Positions 1 through 5,064 of a DNA stretch of 7,919 nucleotides are shown piece by piece. The DNA lies in NCBI GenBank assembly GCA_008501565.1, contig QQUL01000064.1:1-7919 (forward strand), read 5' to 3'. The notes under the pieces are model-generated. The model was not told where the DNA came from. It worked only from the letters and a program-made list of their open reading frames with translations, and did not search any database. Source of the DNA: Armatimonadota bacterium. GTDB lineage: Bacteria; Actinomycetota; Acidimicrobiia; Spongiisociales; UBA5794. The translations under genes were made by a program, and so were the position numbers. Within the stretch, counting starts at the first letter, position 1. Each line of letters begins with the position of its first letter.

Positions 1-308
1 TTGGCACCCTGCTCCCTACGCTTCGACCGCTGCTCGACTGTTGCGATCGCCTCCACCTCAGCGGCGGTGATCGACTTCTTCGGTGCCCACAATCCCAACC
101 GACGACGATGCTGACGATTCCGGCCACGCGGACGCCACGCCACCCAAAACACGCCGGCAGCTTTCACACGCCGGGCCACAAACGCATTTCCCGACGCCAG
201 GAACTCCCAATCATCAGGAATCTCAACCTCTCCATAATCCGGATTCCACGGGCCCTCACGCGTCATATACACATCAAGCTGCAATGTCGTCAGATCCATC
301 TCGACCAC
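1..308 (-). CDS. DUF2293-like protein, N-terminal part, cut by window edge
   Basis: Reading leftwards from a GTG at 308, the frame stays open to the window edge and gives 102 residues. The frame is open back to a TGA at 363-365. GTG 308 is chosen because GAGGA (316-320) lies 7 nt upstream; ATG 299 is the alternative. Around residues 37-76 the pattern is FLxxGxAxxxRRVKAAGxxW, then an Arg-rich stretch (RPRGRNRQHRRR) and LGLWAP. From memory this matches the start of actinobacterial DUF2293 proteins, which usually run to about 200 residues, so the C-terminal domain that defines the family would lie outside the window. Function is unknown. The basic middle suggests nucleic acid contact, but that is inference. 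No neighbour is close enough on this strand to form an operon. Confidence 0.68.
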   Translation of the reverse strand, partial: MVEMDLTTLQLDVYMTREGPWNPDYGEVEIPDDWEFLASGNAFVARRVKAAGVFWVAWRPRGRNRQHRRRLGLWAPKKSITAAEVEAIATVEQRSKRREQGA

Positions 309-414
309 ACCCCAATCCTCACACACGTCGACAGTAGGTGCCGAACCGGAGCAGAGCACTGCTCAACAAGCCAGTCCACCCACCGACCAGTCAAACACAA
401 TGCCGATTATGGAT

Positions 415-429
415 GGGTTGTTCCAACCC
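415..429. repeat. Short perfect hairpin downstream of the HIT remnant
   Basis: GGGTTG, three-base loop, CAACCC. It lies about 50 nt past the stop of the broken HIT gene on the minus strand and could be its old terminator, but no T-tract follows. The rest of 309-478 shows no gene on either strand. Confidence 0.25.
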
Positions 430-478
430 GCTCCGGGAGTGGTAGCTGCCCAGAAAGCACCGGTGACCCTTCCTCATC

Positions 479-685
479 TCACGACAGGAGTTCGCCGATC
501 CGCTCGATCTCGTCGAGGTTGCTGGGCACCGTTTCCCAAGGCAGCCCTATGCGGTCCTTGCCGGGTTCGTCCTTGAAGCGCAGGATGACGTGGATGTGGA
601 ACACGGTTTGCCATGCTGCCTCGCCGCTGCAGTTCAGAAGGTTGAGGCCATCCGCCCCGAGCCGGTCCTTGGCTCGCCTCGTATC
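479..685 (-). pseudogene. HIT-family (histidine triad) hydrolase remnant
   Basis: The minus strand reads FLDTRR-AKDRLGADGLNLLN, then SGEAAWQTVFHIHVILRF and an acidic tail ending in TGA (479-481). Intact HIT proteins have FxDxRP followed by about 45 residues of nucleotide-binding core before the GADGxNLLN segment, and an HxHxHxx active site inside QTVFHxHxHxxPR. Here FLDTR runs straight into the late segment, and the triad reads HIHVIL, two residues short with one histidine missing. The frame meets TAG at 725-727 upstream and has no usable start before the conserved part. It is therefore a deletion derivative that cannot encode an active nucleotide hydrolase. Its 5' end abuts and slightly overlaps the stop of the gene at 684-932, which suggests a recombination junction near 685-720. 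Family assignment rests on motif memory. Confidence 0.65.
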
Positions 686-932
686 AAGAAACTGACAACC
701 CGCTGGCGAGCTTCCAGTCTTTGGCTATCGAGACGTACTCGATGACAGCTTCCCCGTCAGATGCGAGTCTGCTGGCTCGCTCCGCGAGGCCAATGTCGGC
801 GTGTTCCCCTTTGGCTTGGAACGTGTAGCCGACAGGATCACTGTCGTAACGGACGTATTCGGTCCTGCCCCACACGACGACATTGTCCCCTTCATCGGAA
901 ACTGCTGTGACTTTGATCCGTACGATTGCCAT
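684..932 (-). CDS. Hypothetical 82-residue beta-rich protein
   Basis: ATG 932 begins MAIVRIKVTAV and the frame ends in TGA at 684-686. The family is not recognised. Alternating hydrophobic stretches (VRIKVTAV, DNVVVWGR, EAVIEYVSI) look like beta strands, with a helix-like piece DIGLAERASRLAS between them; an OB-like or small barrel fold is possible but unproven. An in-frame GTG at 962 would add ten residues. ATG is preferred because it puts the repeated motif at 971-989 about 38 nt upstream, close to the 30 nt seen for the gene at 2650. The last residues (about KLASGLSVS) run into the HIT deletion junction, so the C-terminus may be foreign. No good ribosome binding site is visible for either start. 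Confidence 0.5.
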   Translation of the reverse strand: MAIVRIKVTAVSDEGDNVVVWGRTEYVRYDSDPVGYTFQAKGEHADIGLAERASRLASDGEAVIEYVSIAKDWKLASGLSVS

Positions 933-970
933 GCTCCGGGATCTAGATGGGATGTAAGACACCCGACCAA

Positions 971-989
971 ATGTGCCGATATGCGTGGC
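971..989. repeat. Repeat copy A, identical over 19 bp to part of copy C
   Basis: ATGTGCCGATATGCGTGGC is identical to 2686-2704. It carries the centre and right arm of the 20-bp palindrome seen complete at 2681-2700; the left arm is degenerate (CCAA in place of CGCAT). It sits upstream of the minus-strand gene that starts at 932. Confidence 0.7.
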
Positions 990-1085
990 ACGGATTACAT
1001 TGGGCCGTGTGCCTCAGGTGCCGGTGGGACGCGTCGATAGCCGCGGTGCTGCGCCCGCCGTGGTACTTATGCCATCAAGACGCGG

Positions 1086-1120
1086 TCGGGGGGCGGTGCG
1101 GGATTCGCGCCGCCCCCCGA
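1086..1120 (-). terminator. Strong GC-rich hairpin after the 42-residue peptide gene
   Basis: CGGGGGGCGG (1087-1096) pairs perfectly with CCGCCCCCCG (1110-1119). The stem extends outward by a T-A pair and inward by four pairs including one G-T, leaving a five-base loop. It begins 17 nt after the stop at 1137 on the minus strand. There is no T-tract, which is common for actinobacterial terminators. Confidence 0.75.
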
Positions 1121-1136
1121 ACTTCGCTACTGTCCT

Positions 1137-1265
1137 CTACCGAGAACGGCGAAGCTGCTGGTTAGCCCGTCGAACGGCACTGTTGTAGCGCCGTACCGAC
1201 TGGTTGTACCGGTTGACCGCCTGCTTGTATCGGGCCTGAGCCCGACGTGCATTTGCAGCAGTCAT
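1137..1265 (-). CDS. 42-residue basic heptad-repeat peptide
   Basis: ATG 1265 follows AGAAAGGAG with ideal spacing, and the frame closes at TAG 1137-1139. After a short lead (MTAANARRAQA) the rest is four consecutive heptads at residues 12-39: RYKQAVN, RYNQSVR, RYNSAVR, RANQQLR. The spacing of Y/A, V/L and R/N implies one long basic amphipathic helix, likely to self-associate or to bind nucleic acid or membrane. There is no signal peptide or cysteine. Similar RYNxAVRxYN stretches occur at the start of longer actinobacterial hypothetical proteins (from memory), so this may be a stand-alone or shortened form. The strong ribosome binding site, the structured upstream region and the terminator hairpin 17 nt beyond the stop all argue for a real monocistronic gene. 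Function unknown. Confidence 0.75.
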   Translation of the reverse strand: MTAANARRAQARYKQAVNRYNQSVRRYNSAVRRANQQLRRSR

Positions 1266-1317
1266 TGGTTTCTCCTTTCTCTCGGGCAGCGGGCGCTTTT
1301 CTGGGTTACCTCGCTGC

Positions 1318-1394
1318 GATTGTCACACATAGCAAAATGCCACCCGATTCGGATGGCATCGACAATCAGGTGGATTGTGATTAATGTCAATCAC
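1318..1394. promoter_or_regulatory. AT-rich control region with alternating inverted half-sites
   Basis: Four 7-base motifs alternate in direction: GATTGTC (1318-1324), GACAATC (1361-1367), GATTGTG (1373-1379) and GTCAATC (1386-1392). Neighbours can pair in mutually exclusive ways. Between the first two lies a 23-bp near-perfect palindrome (1337-1359, ATGCCA-C/T-CCGA arms, one mismatch). On the minus strand a perfect TTGACA (1385-1390), 17 nt and GATTGT (1362-1367) form a candidate promoter for the peptide gene at 1265. The region is clearly AT-richer than its surroundings. It could be operator DNA, or an RNA leader if transcription starts further right. Confidence 0.5.
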
Positions 1395-1407
1395 GGATCC
1401 GCAAGAC

Positions 1408-1434
1408 CGTCGGGGGGCTACCCGAACGGTCAGC
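1408..1434. repeat. Bulged hairpin in the 1266-1608 non-coding stretch
   Basis: GACCGTCGGG pairs with CCCG-A-ACGGTC, ten pairs with one bulged A and a six-base loop. It stands just before the terminator at 1438-1462 and after the half-site array, so the three could belong to one structured transcript. Confidence 0.4.
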
Positions 1435-1437
1435 ATT

Positions 1438-1462
1438 AGCCGCAGTTGGCGCTGCGGCTTTT
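1438..1462 (+). terminator. Intrinsic terminator on the plus strand without an obvious gene before it
   Basis: AGCCGCAG (1438-1445), six-base loop, CTGCGGCT (1452-1459), then T residues to 1462. This is a canonical plus-strand terminator with an 8-bp perfect stem. No protein gene ends before it on the plus strand: upstream to 1266 there is only a 20-codon frame starting GTG at 1377. It may end a small RNA or act as a barrier between the divergent genes at 1265 and 1609. Confidence 0.55.
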
Positions 1463-1504
1463 GCTATATGTGGCGGCTCAGCTTAGCAGCCGACTCGACA
1501 CGCG

Positions 1505-1598
1505 TGTAATTACAAAGTTGACGGGTGCACCGCCCGCCCCACTGTGCGCGGGAAGCACGGGTGTGTGCCTGTGCAGGTACCGGTGTCTGCAGGTATCG
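1505..1598 (+). promoter_or_regulatory. Candidate control elements upstream of the 1609 gene
   Basis: A perfect 10-bp palindrome TGTAATTACA (1505-1514) is followed by TTGACG (1518-1523, -35-like), although no convincing -10 lies 17-18 nt on. Two direct repeats TGCAGGTACCG (1572-1582) and TGCAGGTATCG (1588-1598) sit 16 bp apart just before the ATG at 1609. Regulatory meaning is inferred from position only. Confidence 0.3.
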
Positions 1599-1608
1599 TG
1601 GCGGCACT

Positions 1609-1902
1609 ATGCGATGGAAGTTATGGCAGTCGAAGTACGAACCAGGGTTTCAGCTGTTTGGTTCTGGTCTTACGAACGCCCAGGCGCAGCGTGGGAATGC
1701 CAAGGACTATGGCGGGGCGTCGGATGAGTTGTCGGTGCGCTATGCCAAGCAGAATGCGGGTGCTGCCGGGCAGGGCGCCTTGGCTGAGTTGCAGCGGAGG
1801 CATGCGGCCGCGATGCGTCGGTCCTCCAAGGTGACTGCGTTGATGGCGTTCGCAATGATTGTGCTCGCTGGTGTGCAGCTGGTGGTCGTATTGAACCAGT
1901 GA
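1609..1902 (+). CDS. Small tail-anchored membrane protein, hypothetical
   Basis: ATG 1609 (MRWKLWQ...) gives 97 residues to TGA 1900-1902. The N-terminal part is soluble and polar. Residues 45-72 (KQNAGAAGQGALAELQRRHAAAMRR) read as an amphipathic helix. Residues 75-95 form one strongly hydrophobic segment ending two residues from the C-terminus, so the protein is probably tail-anchored with its bulk in the cytoplasm. The family is not firmly recognised. The ribosome binding site is weak (GGCGG). Extending the frame upstream to 1525 gives a Cys/His/Arg-rich sequence unlike the rest, so the later ATG is preferred. It is the only plus-strand gene in the left half, transcribed away from the peptide gene at 1265. 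Confidence 0.6.
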   Translation: MRWKLWQSKYEPGFQLFGSGLTNAQAQRGNAKDYGGASDELSVRYAKQNAGAAGQGALAELQRRHAAAMRRSSKVTALMAFAMIVLAGVQLVVVLNQ

Positions 1903-1935
1903 GGTTCGGTGTCGCTGCGTCAGCCAACACACCTC
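1901..1935 (+). terminator. Three-part hairpin at the end of the 1609 gene
   Basis: GAGGT (1901-1905) pairs with ACCTC (1931-1935), GTGT (1909-1912) with ACAC (1927-1930), and GCTG (1914-1917) with CAGC (1921-1924). This makes 13 pairs with small bulges, overlapping the stop codon. There is no T-tract. It probably ends the transcript of the tail-anchored protein. Confidence 0.45.
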
Positions 1936-1941
1936 CGCCGA

Positions 1942-1961
1942 CGCATATGTGCCGTTATGGG
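1942..1961. repeat. Repeat copy B of the 20-bp palindromic sequence
   Basis: CGCATATGTGCCGTTATGGG matches 17 of 20 positions of the complete copy at 2681-2700 in the same orientation. It lies 6 nt past the hairpin that ends the 1609 gene. The rest of 1903-2140 has no gene I can support. Confidence 0.6.
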
Positions 1962-2100
1962 CGGGTTTCGAATCACTCAGGAAGCCGCCCAAACCTCCGT
2001 CGAAAGGCCCAGCAAGACCTACTCGGCGCGTCCTGAACGGAGCGATGCGGACCTGGTTGGGCACTCCCGTCTGCAGCCTTCCCGAGGCTATCCCGATTGC

Positions 2101-2128
2101 GCATCTCCCATATGACGGGAGGCGATGC
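2101..2128 (-). terminator. Hairpin after the 2141-2650 gene
   Basis: On the minus strand, beginning 12 nt after the stop, GCATC and TCCC pair with GGGA and GATGC across a short loop, with a three-base bulge (nine pairs). Probable transcription end for the gene at 2141-2650; no T-tract. Confidence 0.4.
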
Positions 2129-2140
2129 CGCACCCCGGAC

Positions 2141-2650
2141 CTAGTTGGCTGGGAGACCGTCCCAAGCCATCTGCGGCATCTTGGATCGCAAGGCCCTGAG
2201 ATCGTTCGGTCGGTCTCCCAGCTGTTCAGCGAAGATCCTCACCGTTTCGATGAGCCCTGCTGTGATAGTCGGCAAGTCGTCCCATACTCGATCACCCTTT
2301 CGAGGCGAGTAGACATGACTCAACCGGGCATTCAAGTCGCCATAGAGGCGACCTACGTCCGTGCCCAATGCCTCGTTGCCTTCTGGGCGTTGCGTGGGCC
2401 ATTCCGGCACGCAGGCGCTAGCTGTAATGCGGTTGGGGTCCTCGAGAAAAAAGAACTCAATCAGGGTGCGCACATGGACACACTGCGACTCGAGCAACGC
2501 GTTTCTTAGCCAGATGAACTCATGTGCTTTCTCGTCAACCTTCCAACGCGCTGTCGTCCGCAGGAGGTGCATCCCGATCAACTGGTCGAACTCGTAGCCC
2601 ACAGCAGCTAGGACCGCTCTCCGATCCTCATGGTTCTTGGTATTGGCCAT
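2141..2650 (-). CDS. Uncharacterised 169-residue helical protein
   Basis: ATG 2650 gives 169 residues to a stop at 2141. It is soluble and mostly helical. Residues 47-69 (WLRNALLESQCVHVRTLIEFFF) and 105-114 (DLNARLSHVY) resemble a widespread hypothetical family with LRNALLESFxxHxRNLxxFF followed by INxxLAHL, as I recall it. The paired helices and the Arg/His residues (R49, H59, R61, R109, H112) resemble HEPN-type folds, but no clear Rx4-6H site is present, so that link is speculative. No ribosome binding site precedes the ATG; the region upstream holds a 5-6 bp GC hairpin (about 2670-2685) and repeat copy C, 30 nt away. It follows the lipoprotein gene by 93 nt on the same strand and ends before a hairpin at 2101-2128. 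Confidence 0.7.
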   Translation of the reverse strand: MANTKNHEDRRAVLAAVGYEFDQLIGMHLLRTTARWKVDEKAHEFIWLRNALLESQCVHVRTLIEFFFLEDPNRITASACVPEWPTQRPEGNEALGTDVGRLYGDLNARLSHVYSPRKGDRVWDDLPTITAGLIETVRIFAEQLGDRPNDLRALRSKMPQMAWDGLPAN

Positions 2651-2680
2651 TGAGGAAGGCTAGAGGCCCCAGACTCGGGG

Positions 2681-2700
2681 CGCATATGTGCCGATATGCG
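2681..2700. repeat. Repeat copy C, complete 20-bp palindrome
   Basis: CGCATATGTGCCGATATGCG has perfect 7-bp arms CGCATAT/ATATGCG around GTGCCG. Identity with copy A continues through TGGC to 2704. It lies between the lipoprotein stop (2744) and the start of the next minus-strand gene (2650). It could be an operator, a promoter element or a recombination/insertion site; the sequence alone does not decide. Confidence 0.7.
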
Positions 2701-2743
2701 TGGCCGTCGGGATGATGTGCCATGCTTCGGATGTGGCTGTGCC

Positions 2744-3088
2744 TCAGCAGAGTGTGCGCTTCGCAAGCTCGGCAACTTCGACGGCGGCACTGGCTATCGC
2801 TTCAGACGCTGCACCCGAACGAATTCCAGCGAGATACTCCGCCCAATCGGATGCGCTTGACCCCGAAACAACACAGGTGTTGTCCGCTAGCCCCATCAAT
2901 GCGAAGTCGGTAACGCTGAATCCGTGCTTCTCAGAGATAGCTCGGCCTTCTTCGAGGAACGCTTCTCTGCTTGGGTCACCTGCCGGAAGGTCGCTCGGTG
3001 TGTTGTAAGCGTTCACGCTGCAACTCGCGACGGTGATGACCGCTAGTAGAACCAACGCCATAGTCCATCTGGGTGGTCTGCTCGGCAC
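2744..3088 (-). CDS. Small secreted lipoprotein, hypothetical
   Basis: GTG 3088 is chosen because GGAGGAG lies 9 nt upstream; a longer frame from TTG 3106 would start inside that ribosome binding site. The 114-residue product has a classical lipoprotein signal: basic n-region (MPSRPPRWT), hydrophobic core (about residues 10-20) and lipobox VASC with the lipidated Cys at 23. The mature part is about 90 residues, acidic and Ala/Ser-rich, with cysteines near residue 72 and at the C-terminal position. No domain is recognised. It lies 38 nt after the zinc-ribbon membrane protein gene on the same strand, so the two are probably co-transcribed and act at the outer face of the membrane together. The specific role is unknown. 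Confidence 0.78.
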   Translation of the reverse strand: MPSRPPRWTMALVLLAVITVASCSVNAYNTPSDLPAGDPSREAFLEEGRAISEKHGFSVTDFALMGLADNTCVVSGSSASDWAEYLAGIRSGAASEAIASAAVEVAELAKRTLC

Positions 3089-3126
3089 TTTCAGCTTCTC
3101 CTCCAAACCGCAAAGGCTGCTTTCAG

Positions 3127-3939
3127 TTACGACGTGAACGCCCGTTCCTCGAATTCGTCATCGGGGAGAATCGGCGGGAATGTCGACGGGGCACCAGGTG
3201 GCCTCAACAACCAGACAAGCTTCGGGTATTCAGCACGGGCCGACTGCGCCAGCAGCAGAGGCATATAGGGCTTTGTGCCTGAAATGCCTACGGTGCCGTT
3301 GTGGTTGAAGCCGACCGGCTCGATACCGCGGTCGGTGTACACGCGGAAACATGTCATGCAGGCCTTGACGTCCGGCCCCGATGCCTGGACCACCGGGCTC
3401 ATGCAAACTGGGCAGCTAGTCCATGAAGCCACCGGAAGGTCACCTAGGTCCCGAAGGCGATCGACTGCCGAGTCGGTGGGCTGACCTTCGGCGTCCACGC
3501 CCTTTGGCGGGCCACCGATCTCGACGGCGTGAGCTCCGGTGGGACCGTCTCCGTGGAGCGGCTGGAAGGTCAACGGATCGAGGCCATGGCGAACAGCCCA
3601 CTCGCCGGGGGATAGGAGGTCGTCGATCACTTCGCGCCGAATCTGGTCCTCCGGAATCCCAGTGCGGTCCGCCAGCGTCGCTATAGAGATTGGTGGGTCG
3701 GACCGTTCACTGATGAATCCAGCTCGCGGCTGGAACGTCATCGGGTCGAGGCCATGTAGAGCGGCCCATTCGCCGGGGGTTAGATTGCCGTTGATAATCT
3801 CGCTCGATATCTGTTTGGCGGGTATGCCCGTGATGCGAGACAGAGCCTCTGAGTGCCGCTTCACGATGGAACGTGCTCGCATGTACCTCCACACGAGGAT
3901 CACCACTACCACGACGACCACTCCGATGATGACTTCCAC
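3127..3939 (-). CDS. Membrane-anchored protein with duplicated domain and zinc ribbon
   Basis: GTG 3939 has GGGAGG 8 nt upstream and starts directly at the membrane segment (MEVIIGVVVVVVVILVWRY); a GTG at 3975 is in frame but lacks such a site. In the 270-residue product, residues 2-19 are the single transmembrane segment. Residues 31-71 and 87-127 are two copies of one domain, each of the form LxxxTGIPxxQI...PGEWAxxHGLDPxTFQP, 56 residues apart. Residues 128-170 are a low-complexity linker. Residues 176-197 form a CPVC...CMTC zinc ribbon. The C-terminus is Pro-rich. Topology is probably N-terminal anchor with a cytoplasmic body, since Arg residues follow the segment and zinc ribbons are usually intracellular. 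I do not recognise the repeated domain. It is followed by the lipoprotein gene and faces the 4051 gene across a short divergent gap. Confidence 0.8.
   Translation of the reverse strand: MEVIIGVVVVVVVILVWRYMRARSIVKRHSEALSRITGIPAKQISSEIINGNLTPGEWAALHGLDPMTFQPRAGFISERSDPPISIATLADRTGIPEDQIRREVIDDLLSPGEWAVRHGLDPLTFQPLHGDGPTGAHAVEIGGPPKGVDAEGQPTDSAVDRLRDLGDLPVASWTSCPVCMSPVVQASGPDVKACMTCFRVYTDRGIEPVGFNHNGTVGISGTKPYMPLLLAQSARAEYPKLVWLLRPPGAPSTFPPILPDDEFEERAFTS
3573..3782 (-). repeat. Internal gene duplication, 168-bp period
   Basis: The duplicated domain is still visible in the DNA: the 11 bases TCGAGGCCATG recur at 3578-3588 and 3746-3756, and the flanking bases, including CGCCGGGGG, are largely conserved. 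The offset is exactly 56 codons. Conservation at base level suggests a fairly recent or constrained tandem duplication. Confidence 0.7.
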
Positions 3940-3983
3940 CGTGACCACCTCCCGCACTTCCTGGTGTGTTGTCACCTAACGTA

Positions 3984-4015
3984 GTACCAAGCAATCGACA
4001 TGTAAGGACTGGTAC
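3984..4015. promoter_or_regulatory. Inverted repeat in the divergent gap 3940-4050
   Basis: GTACCA (3984-3989) and TGGTAC (4010-4015) form a 6-bp inverted repeat 20 nt apart between two divergently transcribed membrane-protein genes. It could be a shared operator. No clear -35/-10 pair was found. Confidence 0.3.
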
Positions 4016-4050
4016 GGCGTGGTCACCCGCTACAACACTATGAGGCCCAT

Positions 4051-4557
4051 GTGATCCTCGTTCTGATCGTCGTCGCTGTACTGGTCTTTGCAGGATTGGC
4101 TGTCATCGGATACCGGATGGGACCGGCTCCCGGTAGGCAAGTGATCACCGAACGGGATAGCAGGCTTCAAGAAGAACGGGCCGATCAAGCTGCATTCAGG
4201 GCGAGAGCGAATCCGAATCTGCGAAGCGACCGCTCTGAAGCCGTGGAGTCCCTCGCAGCTGCTGCTGTCCTCCAAGCGCGAACGTCTGTAGGTGTCCGAC
4301 CGTCGCTCAACGAGACTGAGGCTCTTGCCGACGCGCTCGTTCACCTCGATCACCTCGAAAGAGAGGGGGCCGAAACCTCCATTGGCCCTCTCATACCAGA
4401 TGTATCTCTCCATCTGTTCTCCGCTGGTGTTCTGAACTCAATCGATCTCGGCGATCCCGAGCTATCCGGCTTGACATGCGCGGACGTCGCCACCAATCCG
4501 GGCATCATTGTGCGCATCGTCGGGGTGGACGACCTAAGTCGGTGGCCGAGGACTTAA
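4051..4557 (+). CDS. Single-pass membrane protein, hypothetical
   Basis: GTG 4051 has GAGG five bases upstream (4042-4045) and gives 168 residues to TAA 4555-4557. Residues 2-20 (ILVLIVVAVLVFAGLAVIG) are a transmembrane anchor, followed at once by a basic turn (YRMGPAPGR). Residues 33-65 are charged and helical (RDSRLQEERADQ...), and a second helical stretch spans about 88-108. The C-terminal third is mixed, ending VRIVGVDDLSRWPRT. No known domain is recognised. It is divergent from the duplicated-domain membrane protein, sharing a 111-bp gap, and both begin with a short N-terminal anchor. A shared envelope role is therefore likely but inferred. Nothing is seen in 4558-4661 after the stop. 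Confidence 0.72.
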   Translation: MILVLIVVAVLVFAGLAVIGYRMGPAPGRQVITERDSRLQEERADQAAFRARANPNLRSDRSEAVESLAAAAVLQARTSVGVRPSLNETEALADALVHLDHLEREGAETSIGPLIPDVSLHLFSAGVLNSIDLGDPELSGLTCADVATNPGIIVRIVGVDDLSRWPRT

Positions 4558-4661
4558 GACTCCCAACACATCCGCATCGCGCCCATATCCGGCACGATGT
4601 CCGGCTACGGGTGCGGGATTTCGGGCACAAATGCGGAGGCTTGGGACTTGAGAGAATGCCG

Positions 4662-5060
4662 CTATCTCGGTGCGGATGCCACGACGCGTCGGGCGACGGA
4701 AACACACCTCTGAGCACGTTCGACAGCCTTGGCTGCTGCCGAGAGCGGTATGTCGTCTGGGTCATACTCCGCCTTCGTTTTCATCGGCAGAAGCCGACGG
4801 AGGTCCCTGCCGAGTTCGTCGCCATCCCTGCCGGCTTCGCTGAGCAACTCTCCGACACGATCATGATCCTGACCGGCCGCTCGCTTGCCGAGACGAACAC
4901 CACACACGGCGTCGGCGGCATTGATTGCAGCGTGAATGGCCAGGCTCGTGGCGGCGATGCCGCGTTCCTCCGCGAGTTCGTTCTCAGCCGCGGCCAGGTA
5001 CTCGTCTGCCTTGGCCAGATAGCTGCGTGCCTGGGCGGCACTCACGTTCCTGGTTCGCAT
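4662..5060 (-). CDS. HEPN-domain protein, probable toxin of a HEPN/nucleotidyltransferase pair
   Basis: ATG 5060 gives 132 residues and lies four bases after the stop of the nucleotidyltransferase gene, so translation is probably coupled. The product is all-helical. Residues 8-30 (AQARSYLAKADEYLAAAENEL) are the first HEPN helix, and residues 35-50 the next. R60-AAGQD-H66 fits the Rx4-6H catalytic motif of HEPN ribonucleases. KAEYDPDDI near residue 96 matches the conserved tail of this group. In characterised type VII systems such a toxin cleaves RNA and is silenced when its partner attaches AMP to a tyrosine; Y99 or a nearby tyrosine is a candidate by analogy only. Gene order here is nucleotidyltransferase first. 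A longer frame to 5216 overlaps the partner gene and is rejected. Confidence 0.82.
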   Translation of the reverse strand: MRTRNVSAAQARSYLAKADEYLAAAENELAEERGIAATSLAIHAAINAADAVCGVRLGKRAAGQDHDRVGELLSEAGRDGDELGRDLRRLLPMKTKAEYDPDDIPLSAAAKAVERAQRCVSVARRVVASAPR

Positions 5061-5064
5061 CTGC

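Noticed and set aside
108..695. Long plus-strand open frame of 195 codons
   Set aside because: Arg/Ser/Pro/His-rich composition without motifs. It is antisense to the DUF2293-like gene and the HIT remnant, whose minus-strand frames carry recognisable motifs.
1621..2133. Minus-strand open frame of 170 codons across 1903-2133
   Set aside because: It covers the tail-anchored protein gene on the opposite strand and crosses its terminator. Composition is Arg-rich and no domain is visible, so it is probably a shadow; the 1903-2133 part could at most be a decayed gene.
1949..2509. Plus-strand open frame of 186 codons
   Set aside because: It is antisense to the 2141-2650 gene, has no ribosome site and shows no family pattern.
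971..2704. Integron cassette array with attC sites
   Set aside because: The three repeats are only about 20 bp, lack the R-box pattern (GTTRRRY) and the long imperfect stem of attC, gene directions differ between the intervals, and no integron integrase is seen.
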